DNA of 64,000 bases from Planktotalea arctica (GCF_002105285.1 NZ_MUHR01000005.1:485704-549703); one strand, 5' to 3'; shown: positions 45,755 through 54,271, numbered from the stretch's first letter. The notes: a model not told the origin generated them from the letters alone. Translations and numbers: made by a program.

Positions 45755-46156
45755 CTACTCTGCCGCCTTCTTTGTCTGGTTCATGGAGACGACGATCTTC
45801 TCGCCCCATTTGATTTGTTCGCGCAGATCAGCGATCGCGCTTTCCATCTCGTCACGCTGGCTCTCCAGATCGCGGAGGCGATCATGGGCGATTTCAAGCG
45901 TGCGGTTCATCTGCGTCTGCTGCTGATCCCCCACATGATAGAGGTCAAGAAGCTGGCGGATTTCTTCCAGACTGAACCCAAAACGCTTGCCGCGCAGGAT
46001 CAGCTTGAGCCGCGCACGATCGCGCTTGGTAAACAGGCGCTTCTGTCCGTCCCGTTTGGGAAACAGCAACTCCTTGGATTCGTAAAAGCGAAGCGTGCGG
46101 GGCGTCACATCGAAAGCATCGCACATTTCCCGGATGGTCATATATGTCTCTTGCAT
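45755..46156 (-). CDS. MerR family transcriptional regulator (nearest the fad genes)
   Basis: 133 residues from ATG 46156, which aligns the N-terminus exactly with the second MerR protein; an ATG at 46198 would add 14 residues. The winged helix-turn-helix is TIREMCDAFDVTPRTLRFYE (6-25), and a second helix GFSLEEIRQLLDLYHVG follows. From about 80 a coiled-coil dimerisation helix is seen, rich in Glu and Arg, with no metal-binding cysteines. It lies upstream of the beta-oxidation genes in the same direction, so it probably regulates them or itself. Its upstream region contains paired TTACGT-type half-sites, similar in style to those reported for the LiuR regulators of branched-chain and fatty-acid catabolism. 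Confidence 0.87.
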   Translation of the reverse strand: MQETYMTIREMCDAFDVTPRTLRFYESKELLFPKRDGQKRLFTKRDRARLKLILRGKRFGFSLEEIRQLLDLYHVGDQQQTQMNRTLEIAHDRLRDLESQRDEMESAIADLREQIKWGEKIVVSMNQTKKAAE

Positions 46157-46236
46157 TTGTATCGTCTCTCGCTCGTTCAGATGTGCAGTGATGCTCATCT
46201 GGGGCGACTTCCCTTTGGTTACAACGGTTTTTAAGG

Positions 46237-46279
46237 TTTACGTAAGTTGTACGTTACGTCAAACACAGGGTGACGTAAC
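46237..46279 (-). promoter_or_regulatory. Putative MerR-family operator: ACGT-centred inverted repeats
   Basis: GTTACGTCA (46253-46261) and TGACGTAAC (46271-46279) are a perfect 9 bp inverted repeat with a 9-base spacer. A third half-site, TTTACGTAA (46237-46245), lies beside them. The group is about 80-125 bases upstream of the first MerR gene. The shape suits a dimeric MerR protein, perhaps autoregulation. I have not seen a matching site in front of the other fad genes in the window. Confidence 0.55.
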
Positions 46280-46399
46280 TTCCGCAAAGGTAATGCGGAT
46301 GTTTGCGCAATCATTTAACGGAGAGAAATGGAGTAGGGCGGCAAAAAATCGACCAAAGCTTCAACGAAAATCGCTTTGAAGGCCGATTCTATCGCGTCT

Positions 46400-46768
46400 C
46401 TAACTCATCTTCTTGAGTGTTTCGCTGCGCAGCGCGCGCAGCTCTTTTATCGCGCCGTCCAACTGTTTGGCCTGATCTTCAAGCTCGATCAACTGACGAT
46501 CCGCCATCTCCACAAAGGCGATCCTTTGCGCCTGCGTGCCCTCGTTCTCGTAGATTTTCAGCCACTGGCGAATTTCTTCAAGCTTGATGCCGAATTTACG
46601 TCCTCGCAGGATCAATGTCATGCGCGCACATTCGCGCGGGCTGTAAAAACGCGAACGTCCGTCGCGCTCGGGCTGCAAAAGCTCGATATACTCGTAATAG
46701 CGAAGCGTGCGCGGAGTGACGTCGAAACGCGCGCACATCTCTTTGAAACTTAGCTTTTTTTCGGACAT
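46400..46768 (-). CDS. MerR family transcriptional regulator (second copy)
   Basis: 122-residue paralogue of the gene at 45755. The HTH FKEMCARFDVTPRTLRYYE (8-26) and the second helix GIKLEEIRQWLKIYENEG closely resemble its neighbour. The C-terminal coiled coil (EDQAKQLDGAIKELRALRSE) suggests a dimer. It starts at ATG 46768, divergent from the thioesterase genes (114 bp between starts), and its stop is 244 bp upstream of the other MerR gene. It could control either the thioesterases or the beta-oxidation operon. No cysteine effector site is apparent. Confidence 0.87.
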   Translation of the reverse strand: MSEKKLSFKEMCARFDVTPRTLRYYEYIELLQPERDGRSRFYSPRECARMTLILRGRKFGIKLEEIRQWLKIYENEGTQAQRIAFVEMADRQLIELEDQAKQLDGAIKELRALRSETLKKMS

Positions 46769-46882
46769 GGTCTTGCTCCCCTGCGCGGAACGTAGGCTCC
46801 TCTTGGGGGAAGGGCAACCGCTGCTCTTGCCCCTGCCTGCAAATGGCGCTCATAAAGGGTGCAGAGCAGCAAGGAGCCCCCT

Positions 46883-47305
46883 ATGACCGAGCGCAAAGCA
46901 CAGATCGCAGCGCAGTTCATCCAAGCGATCCCCCACGCCGGTGCGCTGGGTATGGAACTGACGCAGATCGGCGATGGTCATGCGGAGATTTGCATGCCCT
47001 ATAATCCGCAATTGGTTGGCGATCCCAAGACCGGCGTGATTCATGGCGGCGCTGTCTCTGCGCTTATGGACACCTGCTGCGGTGCGGCGGTGATGAGCCA
47101 TCCGGATGCCCCCGCAGGCACCGCCACCATTGACCTGCGCATCGATTACATGCGCCCCGCGACCCCCGGCCAAAGCATTCGCACAGAAGCGCATTGCTAT
47201 CACATCACGCGCTCTGTCGCCTTCGTGCGCGCCACCGCCTTTGACGAAGACGCCGAAAATCCCGTCGCGACCGCGACCGGCGCATTCACCGTAGAGGGCC
47301 GCTAA
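46883..47305 (+). CDS. PaaI-type hotdog thioesterase 1
   Basis: 140 residues starting at ATG 46883 behind AAGGAGCC. It has the hotdog-fold pattern: NPQLVGDPKTGVIHGGAVSALMDTC near residue 47, with the HGG turn and an aspartate of the catalytic region, and ATIDLRIDYMRPATPG near 85. Such enzymes hydrolyse acyl-CoA or aromatic acyl-CoA thioesters. It is followed one base after its stop by a second thioesterase gene. The substrate cannot be read; the divergent MerR and the nearby beta-oxidation cluster suggest acyl-CoA turnover. Confidence 0.87.
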   Translation: MTERKAQIAAQFIQAIPHAGALGMELTQIGDGHAEICMPYNPQLVGDPKTGVIHGGAVSALMDTCCGAAVMSHPDAPAGTATIDLRIDYMRPATPGQSIRTEAHCYHITRSVAFVRATAFDEDAENPVATATGAFTVEGR

Positions 47306-47306
47306 T

Positions 47307-47831
47307 ATGGCGCGTAGAACCCCCGAACCGATGCAGGACGTCAAAATGCGCCGCGACGCCGCGCTGCGTGCGCTAGTGGGCGGCGTGCCCTATATCCAGT
47401 TTCTCGGCATCAGCTTTGATCGGCGCGGCGACGAGCTTACGGCGCTTTTGCCCTTCGATCAAAAGCTGATCGGCAATCCCTTCCTGCCCGCGATTCACGG
47501 CGGCGTCACAGCAGCTTTTCTGGAGGTCACGGCGATCATCGAGCTAAGCTGGTCGCTGCTTTGGGAGGATATCGAGAGTGGCGAAATCAGTCTTGAGGAC
47601 CTACAGGCAGGCACATTGCCGCGCCTGCCCAAGACCATCGATTTCACTGTGGATTACATGCGCTCGGGCCTGCCGCGCGACGCTTATGCGCGTGCGCGCG
47701 TCACGCGCTCCGGGCGGCGCTATGCCTCTGTTCAGGTCGAGGCATGGCAGGACAATCATGATCGCCCCTTCGCCCATGGCGCGGCGCATTTCTTGATGCC
47801 CCGCAAGCCCGAACCCGGCGAGGCTAAGTGA
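47307..47831 (+). CDS. PaaI-type hotdog thioesterase 2
   Basis: 174-residue hotdog protein beginning at ATG 47307, one base after the previous stop. The core is KLIGNPFLPAIHGGVTAAFLEV near residue 52, with the HGG turn, and PKTIDFTVDYMRSGLPRDAY near 110. It is a diverged relative of the neighbouring thioesterase, with longer loops (SGEISLEDLQAGTLP) between the halves. The two may act as a hetero-oligomer, as tandem hotdog genes can, but this is inference. Its stop overlaps the start of the MATE gene by 4 bp, so export and thioesterase genes are translationally linked. Confidence 0.85.
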   Translation: MARRTPEPMQDVKMRRDAALRALVGGVPYIQFLGISFDRRGDELTALLPFDQKLIGNPFLPAIHGGVTAAFLEVTAIIELSWSLLWEDIESGEISLEDLQAGTLPRLPKTIDFTVDYMRSGLPRDAYARARVTRSGRRYASVQVEAWQDNHDRPFAHGAAHFLMPRKPEPGEAK

Positions 47832-49144
47832 GCACGCCGCTCCCGCTGACACATAAACGCGTCCTCACGGTCGCGCTTCCTGTCGTTCTGTCTAACGCCA
47901 CCGTGCCGATCCTTGGCGCTGTGGATACGGGCGTGGTTGGCCAAATGGGCCTTGCCGCGCCCATCGGCGCCGTCGGCATTGGCGCGATCGCGCTGACCGC
48001 GATCTATTGGATTTTCGGCTTTCTACGCATGGGCACCGCAGGTCTGACGGCGCAGGCGAGCGGGGCAGGGCGCAGCGGTGAAGTCTCGGCTTTGCTCTCG
48101 CGCGGGATGATAATCGGCCTTGGTGCCGGCCTCGTCATCATGGCGCTGCAAGTGCCGCTGGTCTGGCTCGCGCTGCAAACTGCCCCTGCAAGCTCCGAGG
48201 TGGAAAGCCTCGCGCAGACCTACATGAGCATCCGCATCTACGGTGCGCCCGCTGCCATCGGTATTTATGCCGTCACCGGCTGGCTGATCGGGCTGGAGCG
48301 CACGCGTGCGGTGCTGCTGATCCAGCTTTGGATGAACGGACTCAATATCGTGCTTGATCTGTGGTTTGTGCTTGGCCTTGGCTGGGGCGTGGAGGGCGTG
48401 GCGATTGCTACCCTTATTGCCGAATGGAGCGGCCTCGCGCTGGGCCTGTGGCTGTGCCGCGACGCTCTGAACACGCCTGCGTGGAAGGACTGGCCCCGTG
48501 TGTTCGAGCGCGCCCAGATGATCCTCTTTGCGCGCGTGAACCGCGATATCCTTTTGCGCTCCGTGATGCTGCAAGGCATCTTCCTGTCTTTTGTCTTCCT
48601 CGGGGCGCGCTTTAGCGATGTGACCTTGGCGGCAAACCACGTCCTTTTGCAATTCCTAGAAATTACCGCCTATTCCATGGACGGTTTCGCCATCGCGGCC
48701 GAGACGCTCGTGGGTCAATCCATGGGCGCGCGATCTGCCGCCCGCGTGCGCCGCGCCGCGCTGATGACCAGCTTTTGGGGCTTGATCACTGTACTGTTCA
48801 CGGCTGGCATATTCGCGCTCTTTGGCCCTGCGATCATCGATTTGATGACCACCGCGCCGGACGTGCGTGCCGAGGCCCGCGTTTACCTGCCCTACATGAT
48901 CGCCGCGCCGCTGGTGGGCTGCGCCGCATGGATGCTTGATGGCATCTTCATCGGCGCGACCCGCAGCGCGGATATGCGCAACATGATGTTCGTCTCCGCG
49001 CTGATCTATATCGCAGCGGTCGTGGTCCTAATGCCGCTGATCGGCAACCACGGCCTTTGGGTTGCTTTGCTCATCTCCTTCATCGCGCGCGGAATCACGC
49101 TGGGCTGGAAGTACCCCGCGCTGGAGCGCGCTGCAGCGGCTTAG
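47828..49144 (+). CDS. MATE family multidrug/metabolite exporter
   Basis: 438-residue inner-membrane protein with 12 predicted helices in two six-helix halves. The N-terminal stretch [21 protein letters not shown] is the typical first helix. Homology runs the whole length, with the second half beginning near [14 protein letters not shown] sequence at about 235. It starts at GTG 47828 overlapping the preceding gene. MATE proteins use Na+ or H+ gradients to export cationic drugs or metabolites. The 3' end overlaps the convergent pyrD stop by 4 bp. Confidence 0.88.
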   Translation: MSTPLPLTHKRVLTVALPVVLSNATVPILGAVDTGVVGQMGLAAPIGAVGIGAIALTAIYWIFGFLRMGTAGLTAQASGAGRSGEVSALLSRGMIIGLGAGLVIMALQVPLVWLALQTAPASSEVESLAQTYMSIRIYGAPAAIGIYAVTGWLIGLERTRAVLLIQLWMNGLNIVLDLWFVLGLGWGVEGVAIATLIAEWSGLALGLWLCRDALNTPAWKDWPRVFERAQMILFARVNRDILLRSVMLQGIFLSFVFLGARFSDVTLAANHVLLQFLEITAYSMDGFAIAAETLVGQSMGARSAARVRRAALMTSFWGLITVLFTAGIFALFGPAIIDLMTTAPDVRAEARVYLPYMIAAPLVGCAAWMLDGIFIGATRSADMRNMMFVSALIYIAAVVVLMPLIGNHGLWVALLISFIARGITLGWKYPALERAAAA

Positions 49145-50202
49145 AGCCATTGGCTTCGCTTGGAGCCGACGGCCTCTGCGACACTGGCAAAACCGTCTGC
49201 TTCCAATAGATCGTCCAAACCGAGAAGGATGTCCTGCGCCAAAGAAAGACCGCCATAAACCAGTGCCGTGTAGAGCTGCACCGCTGATGCGCCCGCGCAA
49301 ATTTTTGCGTAGGCTTGCTCTGCAGTGCTGATCCCGCCAACGCCGATCAGGGGAAGTTTGCCTGCTGTCAGGTCGGATAGCTGCGCCAAGACACGGGTAG
49401 ATCGCTCGAACAATGGCGCGCCAGACAGGCCGCCCATCTCGCCCTTGTGCTTGCTTTGCAGACCCTCGCGCGACAGGGTCGTGTTGGTTGCGATCACCGC
49501 ATGCAGTCCGCTCTCTATCGCGACTTCTGCAATCTCGGCGATTTCATCGCTGCTTAGATCAGGCGCGATTTTCAAGAACACAGGGATGGGCCTGGCAAGC
49601 TCTGCCCGCGCTTGCATGACGCCTTCCAAAAGCGCGCTCAGCGCGGCTTTGCCTTGCAGGTCGCGCAATTTTTCCGTGTTGGGCGAGCTGACATTGACGG
49701 TTGCGAAATCCACATGGGCCCCGCAATGGCGCAGCACTTGCGCAAAATCATCAGCGCGGTCTGCACTGTCTTTGTTCGCGCCAAGGTTCAGGCCAAGCAC
49801 CATGCCCTCACGCCGCTTTGCAAGGCGCGCTCCTATCACTTCCATGCCTTGATTGTTGAACCCAAAGCGATTGATCGCGGCTTTATCCTCGGTCAAACGG
49901 AACAGACGGGGTTTTGCGTTGCCCTCTTGGGCGCGTGGGGTCGCTGCGCCGACTTCGATAAACCCAAAGCCGGATTTACTAAGTCCTGTCAGCGCTTCTG
50001 CGTTTTTGTCAAATCCAGCGGCAAGGCCCAGAGGGTTGGGCAAATCCAGACCTGCGAGCGTGGTGCGCAGACGTGGGGACGTGACCATGCCCGGTGTATT
50101 CGCCGCGCCCAGTTGCAGCGCTTTCAATGCCAGCCCGTGCGCCGTTTCGGGGTCGATATTGCGCAGCGCTTTCAGGCCGATCTGCTCGACAAAACGCTTC
50201 AT
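49141..50202 (-). CDS. pyrD: Dihydroorotate dehydrogenase (class 2) PyrD
   Basis: 353-residue FMN enzyme that oxidises dihydroorotate to orotate with quinone as acceptor. The N-terminal helix region ([19 protein letters not shown]) that binds the membrane is present, which is the hallmark of class 2. [26 protein letters not shown] and [15 protein letters not shown] with the catalytic serine follow, and the C-terminal [20 protein letters not shown] is the FMN-phosphate site. It starts immediately downstream of the DUF952 gene (50203) on the same strand. The other pyrimidine gene in the window, pyrB, lies about 49 kb away. Confidence 0.96.
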   Translation of the reverse strand: MKRFVEQIGLKALRNIDPETAHGLALKALQLGAANTPGMVTSPRLRTTLAGLDLPNPLGLAAGFDKNAEALTGLSKSGFGFIEVGAATPRAQEGNAKPRLFRLTEDKAAINRFGFNNQGMEVIGARLAKRREGMVLGLNLGANKDSADRADDFAQVLRHCGAHVDFATVNVSSPNTEKLRDLQGKAALSALLEGVMQARAELARPIPVFLKIAPDLSSDEIAEIAEVAIESGLHAVIATNTTLSREGLQSKHKGEMGGLSGAPLFERSTRVLAQLSDLTAGKLPLIGVGGISTAEQAYAKICAGASAVQLYTALVYGGLSLAQDILLGLDDLLEADGFASVAEAVGSKRSQWL

Positions 50203-50541
50203 CTACTCCAGCCCGGCTGGAAACTGATGCCGCCCGTCCACCAACGGCAAGGGCTGCGCCCATTCCACATCGGCCAGCGCCAGATCGCGGTAAAGATGCG
50301 GAAACTCTGCCCCGCCGCGCGACACTTCCCATTTCAGCGCCTCGCCCATTGCCTCTGCGTCGCAGCCCAGCAGGAACAACCCGTCCATGCCCGCGAAATG
50401 CTTGTCAGCGGTTTCCTGCGCCTGCGCGGCGGTCGAGAAATGCACATAGCCGTCCGTCAGATCGATCGGCGCGCCTTTAGTGGATTTTTCTTTGCGAAGC
50501 TGCGCCCATTCTTCGGCGCGAAAGATTTTGTATATTTTCAT
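50203..50541 (-). CDS. DUF952 family protein
   Basis: 112-residue protein starting at ATG 50541 (MKIYKIFRAEEW); the longer reading frame upstream is not supported. It has the DUF952 pattern: GYVHFSTAAQAQETADKHFAG near residue 31, LKWEVSRGGAEFPHLYRDLA near 70, and a C-terminal LVDGRHQFPAGL. The conserved HFS and FPHLY residues suggest an enzyme of the ADP-ribosyltransferase-like fold, a proposal I recall for this family but cannot verify here. It ends directly before the pyrD start, so the two are probably co-transcribed, with no known link. Confidence 0.84.
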   Translation of the reverse strand: MKIYKIFRAEEWAQLRKEKSTKGAPIDLTDGYVHFSTAAQAQETADKHFAGMDGLFLLGCDAEAMGEALKWEVSRGGAEFPHLYRDLALADVEWAQPLPLVDGRHQFPAGLE

Positions 50542-50684
50542 GCAGCGTGTGATGCCCGCTTGGCCAGATCGGGTCAAGGCAAGAGCGCCGCTGATAAGCC
50601 GCTTGTCGAACAGAGTCCTTTGACTCGCCGCGCACAACAGGCCACGATCCGACTCAGCGTTCAACTCCACAGGGGAATTTCCAA

Positions 50685-52244
50685 ATGCTCACCCGTTTAT
50701 TGACAGGGGCTGCCAGCCTCGCACTCTGCGCAGGCATCGCTCAGGCAGACTATTCGTTGACGATTCTGCACACCAACGATTTCCATGCGCGCTTCGAGCC
50801 GATCAGCAAATATGACAGTGGCTGCGGCGAAGAAGATAACGCCGAAGGCAAGTGCTTTGGCGGCTCTGCCCGCCTTGTCACCGCGCTGGCCGAGGCGCGT
50901 GCGCGCTCGAACAATTCCATCCTCGTTGATGGTGGCGATCAATTCCAAGGCACGCTGTTCTATACTTATTACAAGGGCAAACTTGCGGCCGAAATGATGA
51001 ACAAGATGGGCTATGATGCGATGACCGTGGGCAACCATGAATTCGACGATGGCCCCGAAGTGCTGCGCGGCTTCATGGATGCAGTCAACTTTCCTGTCCT
51101 GATGTCCAACGCCGATGTGAGCCGCGAAGAACTGCTGGCCGATACCCTTATGAAATCCACAATTATCGAGCGTGGTGGTGAAAAATTGGGACTCATCGGG
51201 CTTACACCGCATGATACTCATGAACTGGCCAGCCCCGGCCCCAACATCACCTTTAGTGATCCGGTCGCGGCGGTGCAGGGCGAAGTCGACAAGCTGACTG
51301 AAATGGGCGTGAACAAGATCATCGTTCTGTCCCACTCGGGCTTTGCGGTAGACAAGAAGGTTGCGGCGCAAACCACGGGCGTAGATGTGATCGTGGGTGG
51401 TCACTCCAATACGCTTTTGTCCAACACTCAAGAGCGCGCTGTGGATGTTTACCCTGTTATGGTGGGCAATACCGCGATCGTGCAAGCCTACGCCTATGGC
51501 AAATTTCTGGGCGAGCTGAATGTCTCTTTCAACGACGCGGGCGAAATCACGCAAGCGGTCGGCGAGCCGATCATCATGGATGGCGCAGTGGCCGAGGATA
51601 GCGACACCAAAGCGCGCATCACCGAAGCGGCTGCCCCGCTCGAGGAAATCCGCAACAAGGTGGTGGCCAATGCTGCCTCCGCGATCGAGGGCGACCGCGC
51701 AGTCTGCCGCGTCATGGAGTGCCCCATGGGCAATCTCGTGGCCGATGCGATGCTTGCGCGCGTCAAGGATCAAGGCGTTGAAGTGGCGATTGCCAACTCT
51801 GGCGGCCTGCGCGCCTCCATTGATGGCGGCGATGTGACTATGGGCGAAGTGCTCACGGTGCTGCCTTTCCAGAACACGCTTTCCACCTTCCGCGTCTCTG
51901 GCGAGGTTCTTGTGGCAGCCCTTGAGAACGGTGTGAGCCAGATCGAAGAAGTCAAAGGCCGCTTTCCGCAAGTTGCCGGTATCAGCTTCACCGTTGATCC
52001 TGCGGCCGAGGTTGGCGCACGTGTGTCAAACGTCATGGTCGGCGGTGCACCGATTGATCCTGCCAAGGTCTATGGCGTTGTGTCCAACAATTACGTGCGC
52101 AATGGCGGCGATGGCTACAAGATGTTCCGCGATGCTTCGGATGCCTATGATTTCGGCCCCGACCTCGCGGATGTGACGGCGGAATATCTCGCCGAGCAAG
52201 GCCCCTATACGCCCTACACAGACGGCCGCATCACGGTGAAGTAA
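50685..52244 (+). CDS. Periplasmic 5'-nucleotidase / 2',3'-cyclic phosphodiesterase (UshA family)
   Basis: 519-residue exported enzyme with a signal peptide (about 1-22, ending AGIAQA). The metallophosphoesterase domain carries the metal ligands in LTILHTNDFHARFEP (about 25-39), DGGDQFQGTLFY near 86, GNHEFDDG near 117, and GGHSNTLL near 239. The C-terminal substrate domain has ANSGGLRASIDGGDV near 374 and NYVRNGGDGYKMF near 467. It dephosphorylates extracellular nucleotides to nucleosides, which the cell can import and salvage by the cdd-upp operon. That link is inference. A hairpin terminator follows. Confidence 0.92.
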   Translation: MLTRLLTGAASLALCAGIAQADYSLTILHTNDFHARFEPISKYDSGCGEEDNAEGKCFGGSARLVTALAEARARSNNSILVDGGDQFQGTLFYTYYKGKLAAEMMNKMGYDAMTVGNHEFDDGPEVLRGFMDAVNFPVLMSNADVSREELLADTLMKSTIIERGGEKLGLIGLTPHDTHELASPGPNITFSDPVAAVQGEVDKLTEMGVNKIIVLSHSGFAVDKKVAAQTTGVDVIVGGHSNTLLSNTQERAVDVYPVMVGNTAIVQAYAYGKFLGELNVSFNDAGEITQAVGEPIIMDGAVAEDSDTKARITEAAAPLEEIRNKVVANAASAIEGDRAVCRVMECPMGNLVADAMLARVKDQGVEVAIANSGGLRASIDGGDVTMGEVLTVLPFQNTLSTFRVSGEVLVAALENGVSQIEEVKGRFPQVAGISFTVDPAAEVGARVSNVMVGGAPIDPAKVYGVVSNNYVRNGGDGYKMFRDASDAYDFGPDLADVTAEYLAEQGPYTPYTDGRITVK

Positions 52245-52267
52245 ATCACGGTGAAATTAAAGACTGC

Positions 52268-52291
52268 GGGCGCGGTTCCAAAACCGCGCCC
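52268..52291 (+). terminator. Rho-independent terminator after the 5'-nucleotidase
   Basis: GGGCGCGGTT (52268-52277) and AACCGCGCCC (52282-52291) form a 10 bp perfect stem with a 4-base loop, 24 bp beyond the stop. A short run of thymines follows after a few bases, shared with the inverted repeat copy E. Confidence 0.7.
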
Positions 52292-52292
52292 T

Positions 52293-52353
52293 CCCTTCCT
52301 TTTTCCAAAAATATCGCGGGGGAGTCTGCGTATGCAGACGGGGGCAGGCCCCC
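52293..52353 (-). repeat. Dispersed intergenic repeat, copy E (inverted)
   Basis: On the minus strand it has a GGGGGC hairpin (52340-52353), a GTCTGC hairpin (52324-52339), then the tail ACTCCCCCGCGATATTTTT and a purine-rich run to GGAAGGG. The layout and tail match copy B almost exactly. It lies between the 5'-nucleotidase terminator and the convergent flavodoxin gene. Confidence 0.75.
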
Positions 52354-52354
52354 T

Positions 52355-52894
52355 CTAACCTTGCTCCCAGCGCTCCATCGCCCGCTTCATGCGCGCTCCG
52401 TAACGCCGCGCCGTCTCAATATCCCCTGAGCTGAGCAACTCGCCCTCGATCGCCGACATCGTCCCCGTGACCCCGACCCAGGAGCCGTCTGCGTTGATCC
52501 CCTCATTACCCTCCACCACAGGCGGGCCGGTCTCGGCTGCGCCGATCCAGACCATGCCCATTTGTGCCGCGAAAACGAACAGGCAGGTGAGCGCGTTCAA
52601 CTTGTCTCCCGCCGGGTGCATTGCGGTGGAAAAGCCGCCCGCCAGCTTGTCACGCCATTGTCCCGTGTCCCAGCGCGCGGAAGCCTGCTCGATGAACGCG
52701 ACGAAAGGCGCAGGCAGGCCACCCATGTATGTGGGTGCGCCCATGACGATGGCGCTGGCACTGTCCAGAGTCGCCCAATCTGCTGCGCTCAGATCTGTGG
52801 CATCGAGCAAGATACCCTCGCCGCCGAGGGCAATCGCTTGTGCCAAAGCGCGTGTGTGTCCGGTGGGCGAGAAATAGACGATGCAAAGTGTCAT
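52355..52894 (-). CDS. Flavodoxin-fold NAD(P)H-dependent oxidoreductase (WrbA-like)
   Basis: 179-residue flavodoxin-fold protein starting at ATG 52894 (MTLCIVYFSPTGHT). The first phosphate-binding loop is YFSPTGHTRALAQAI, the second loop is MGAPTYMGGLPAPF near residue 52, and FSTAMHPAGDKLNAL near 90 is the third FMN contact. Such enzymes reduce quinones or act as electron carriers using FMN. WrbA is the closest named relative that I recognise, but the sequence is shorter than WrbA. It is divergent from the SRAP gene across 116 bp with two strong inverted repeats. Confidence 0.85.
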   Translation of the reverse strand: MTLCIVYFSPTGHTRALAQAIALGGEGILLDATDLSAADWATLDSASAIVMGAPTYMGGLPAPFVAFIEQASARWDTGQWRDKLAGGFSTAMHPAGDKLNALTCLFVFAAQMGMVWIGAAETGPPVVEGNEGINADGSWVGVTGTMSAIEGELLSSGDIETARRYGARMKRAMERWEQG

Positions 52895-52923
52895 GAGGGC
52901 GGCCTTTAGTTTGGATCGGCGCA

Positions 52924-52973
52924 ACCATATTCTTTTGCGAAGAATATGGTATCCGATTTTTCTCGAAAAATCG
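52924..52973. promoter_or_regulatory. Two perfect inverted repeats between flavodoxin and SRAP genes
   Basis: ACCATATTCTT (52924-52934) and AAGAATATGGT (52940-52950) are perfect 11 bp arms with a 5-base spacer. CGATTTTT (52954-52961) and AAAAATCG (52966-52973) form a perfect 8 bp stem right after. Both are AT-rich in a GC-rich genome and lie in a divergent promoter region. Confidence 0.5.
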
Positions 52974-53010
52974 CTGCCCCGCGGCAAGCCTCTGCGCTAT
53001 ACCTGCGTGC

Positions 53011-53676
53011 ATGTGTGGACGCCTTGCCGTAACCCTTCCCGATGATGCTATGGCGCAGCTTTTTGATGCGCAGCCGGGCAATGATCTGCCCGAAGTGCCC
53101 AACCATAACGTCTGCCCCACGACGCGAGTTCATGTGATCTGGAACCAGGGCGCAAACCGCCGCCTTGGCGCGATGCGCTGGGGCTTTATCCCGTATTGGT
53201 ACAAGGCGGCCAATGATGGCCCACTCTTGATCAATGCACGCGCAGAGACGATCGCCGACAAACCCGCATTCAAGGCGGCTTGCAGGACGCGGCGCTGCTT
53301 GATCCCTGCATCGGGGTTTTATGAGTGGACCAAAGACGCCGAGGGCGGACGCGATCCGTGGTACATCCATGCGCGGGATCAAAGCACTCTGGCGTTCGCG
53401 GGCATTTGGCAAGACTGGACCCTTGCAGGCGAGACGACGCGCAGCTGCGCCATCGTCACCACTGGTGCAAACGCGGCAATTTCGCAAATCCATCACCGCA
53501 TGCCTGTGATCATTGCGCCGCAAGACTGGGCGCTCTGGCTGGGCGAGCAAGGCAAAGGCGCCGCCACGCTGATGCGGGCTGCGCCGGAGCAGGCTTTGGG
53601 TTTTTACCGCGTCGATCGCACGGTAAATTCAAACCGCGCAACGGGCGCAGATCTGATCAAACCGCTTAGTTGTTGA
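53011..53676 (+). CDS. SRAP (SOS-response-associated peptidase / YedK-HMCES) family protein
   Basis: 221-residue protein that links covalently to abasic sites in single-stranded DNA through C2, which becomes the N-terminus after removal of Met. The active site residues line up with YedK: C2 (MCGRLA), N75 (LLINARAET), E105 (SGFYEW) and H161/H162 (IHHRMPV). WGFIPYW near residue 57 is part of the DNA cleft. It protects abasic DNA during replication. It is divergent from a flavodoxin gene with paired inverted repeats between them. No LexA box of the GAAC-N7-GTTC kind is seen in this gap. Confidence 0.94.
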   Translation: MCGRLAVTLPDDAMAQLFDAQPGNDLPEVPNHNVCPTTRVHVIWNQGANRRLGAMRWGFIPYWYKAANDGPLLINARAETIADKPAFKAACRTRRCLIPASGFYEWTKDAEGGRDPWYIHARDQSTLAFAGIWQDWTLAGETTRSCAIVTTGANAAISQIHHRMPVIIAPQDWALWLGEQGKGAATLMRAAPEQALGFYRVDRTVNSNRATGADLIKPLSC

Positions 53677-53998
53677 TTGGCGCCGGATCAAAGGACAGAG
53701 CGCCGGATTTCTCGGGATCGGTGGCATATGCAAACGCGAGCCCTGTCGCAGCCGTTACAGTAAGCGTATAGGTTGCGTTGACGTTCAATTGACCGGTCTG
53801 CCAGCTCTCGTCGCCCGCTTCCGCCTCGACGGTGCTATCCGTAAGATTCGTGAACGTCACGACATCGCCAGCGGCGAGGTAAGTCACGGCGGGAAAGAAG
53901 CCGCCCTCGACGAACAGAATTTCGTGCTCTGCCGCAGAGGCGGAGGTTGCAAGGCTTGCTGCAAAGGCTGCAAGAGAGAAGATCACAGGTTTGAACAT
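53666..53998 (-). CDS. Exported cupredoxin-like protein lacking copper ligands
   Basis: 110-residue protein starting at ATG 53998, with a signal peptide (about 1-22, ending ATSASAA). The remainder resembles plastocyanin/amicyanin-type cupredoxin strands: EHEILFVEGGFFPAVTYLAA, AGDVVTFTNL, SWQTGQLNVNATYTLTV and LAFAYATDPEKSGALSF. In copper cupredoxins this region carries two His, a Cys and a Met. In the mature part the His near the turn, the Cys and the second His are absent (T, A and D/P in their places) and the Met is a serine. I infer a fold-only relative, with no copper binding. The end overlaps the SRAP stop by 11 bp. Confidence 0.7.
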   Translation of the reverse strand: MFKPVIFSLAAFAASLATSASAAEHEILFVEGGFFPAVTYLAAGDVVTFTNLTDSTVEAEAGDESWQTGQLNVNATYTLTVTAATGLAFAYATDPEKSGALSFDPAPINN

Positions 53999-54197
53999 AA
54001 AAGGCTCCATCTACGCAGATCAGTCGCGCGTTCTGAAAATCTGTTTATTTTCCGCAAAGGGCGAAAATGCGGCAAAAATGAGCAAGTCGCGCGGCATTGC
54101 ATCCAAACCTGCGATGCTCTGCTCATATCTGCGCGCATTCTTAAGCAACTGCGTCTTGACGCGTCTTTGGGGCTGATTTATGTCAGCCTTTGACAGA

Positions 54198-54271
54198 GCG
54201 GGCGTTGTGTAATGGTAAGACCCTTGCCTTCCAAGCAAGAGACACGGGTTCGATTCCCGTCGCCCGCTCCA
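54198..54271 (+). tRNA. tRNA-Gly (anticodon TCC)
   Basis: The 74 nt sequence folds as a cloverleaf: acceptor arm GCGGGCG pairs with CGCCCGC, the anticodon arm CTTGC/GCAAG holds loop CTTCCAA with TCC at 54230-54232, the T-arm contains GGTTCGATTCC, and CCA is encoded at the end. It reads glycine codons GGA and GGG. It lies between the convergent cupredoxin-like gene and the ABC transporter gene, with no tRNA neighbours. Confidence 0.96.

Noticed and set aside
46400..46768. Heavy-metal MerR (CueR/ZntR type)
   Set aside because: No metal-binding cysteines in either MerR protein; the neighbours point to acyl-CoA metabolism.
52895..53010. LexA box upstream of the SRAP gene
   Set aside because: No GAAC-N7-GTTC or GTTC-N7-GTTC pattern was found in the gap.
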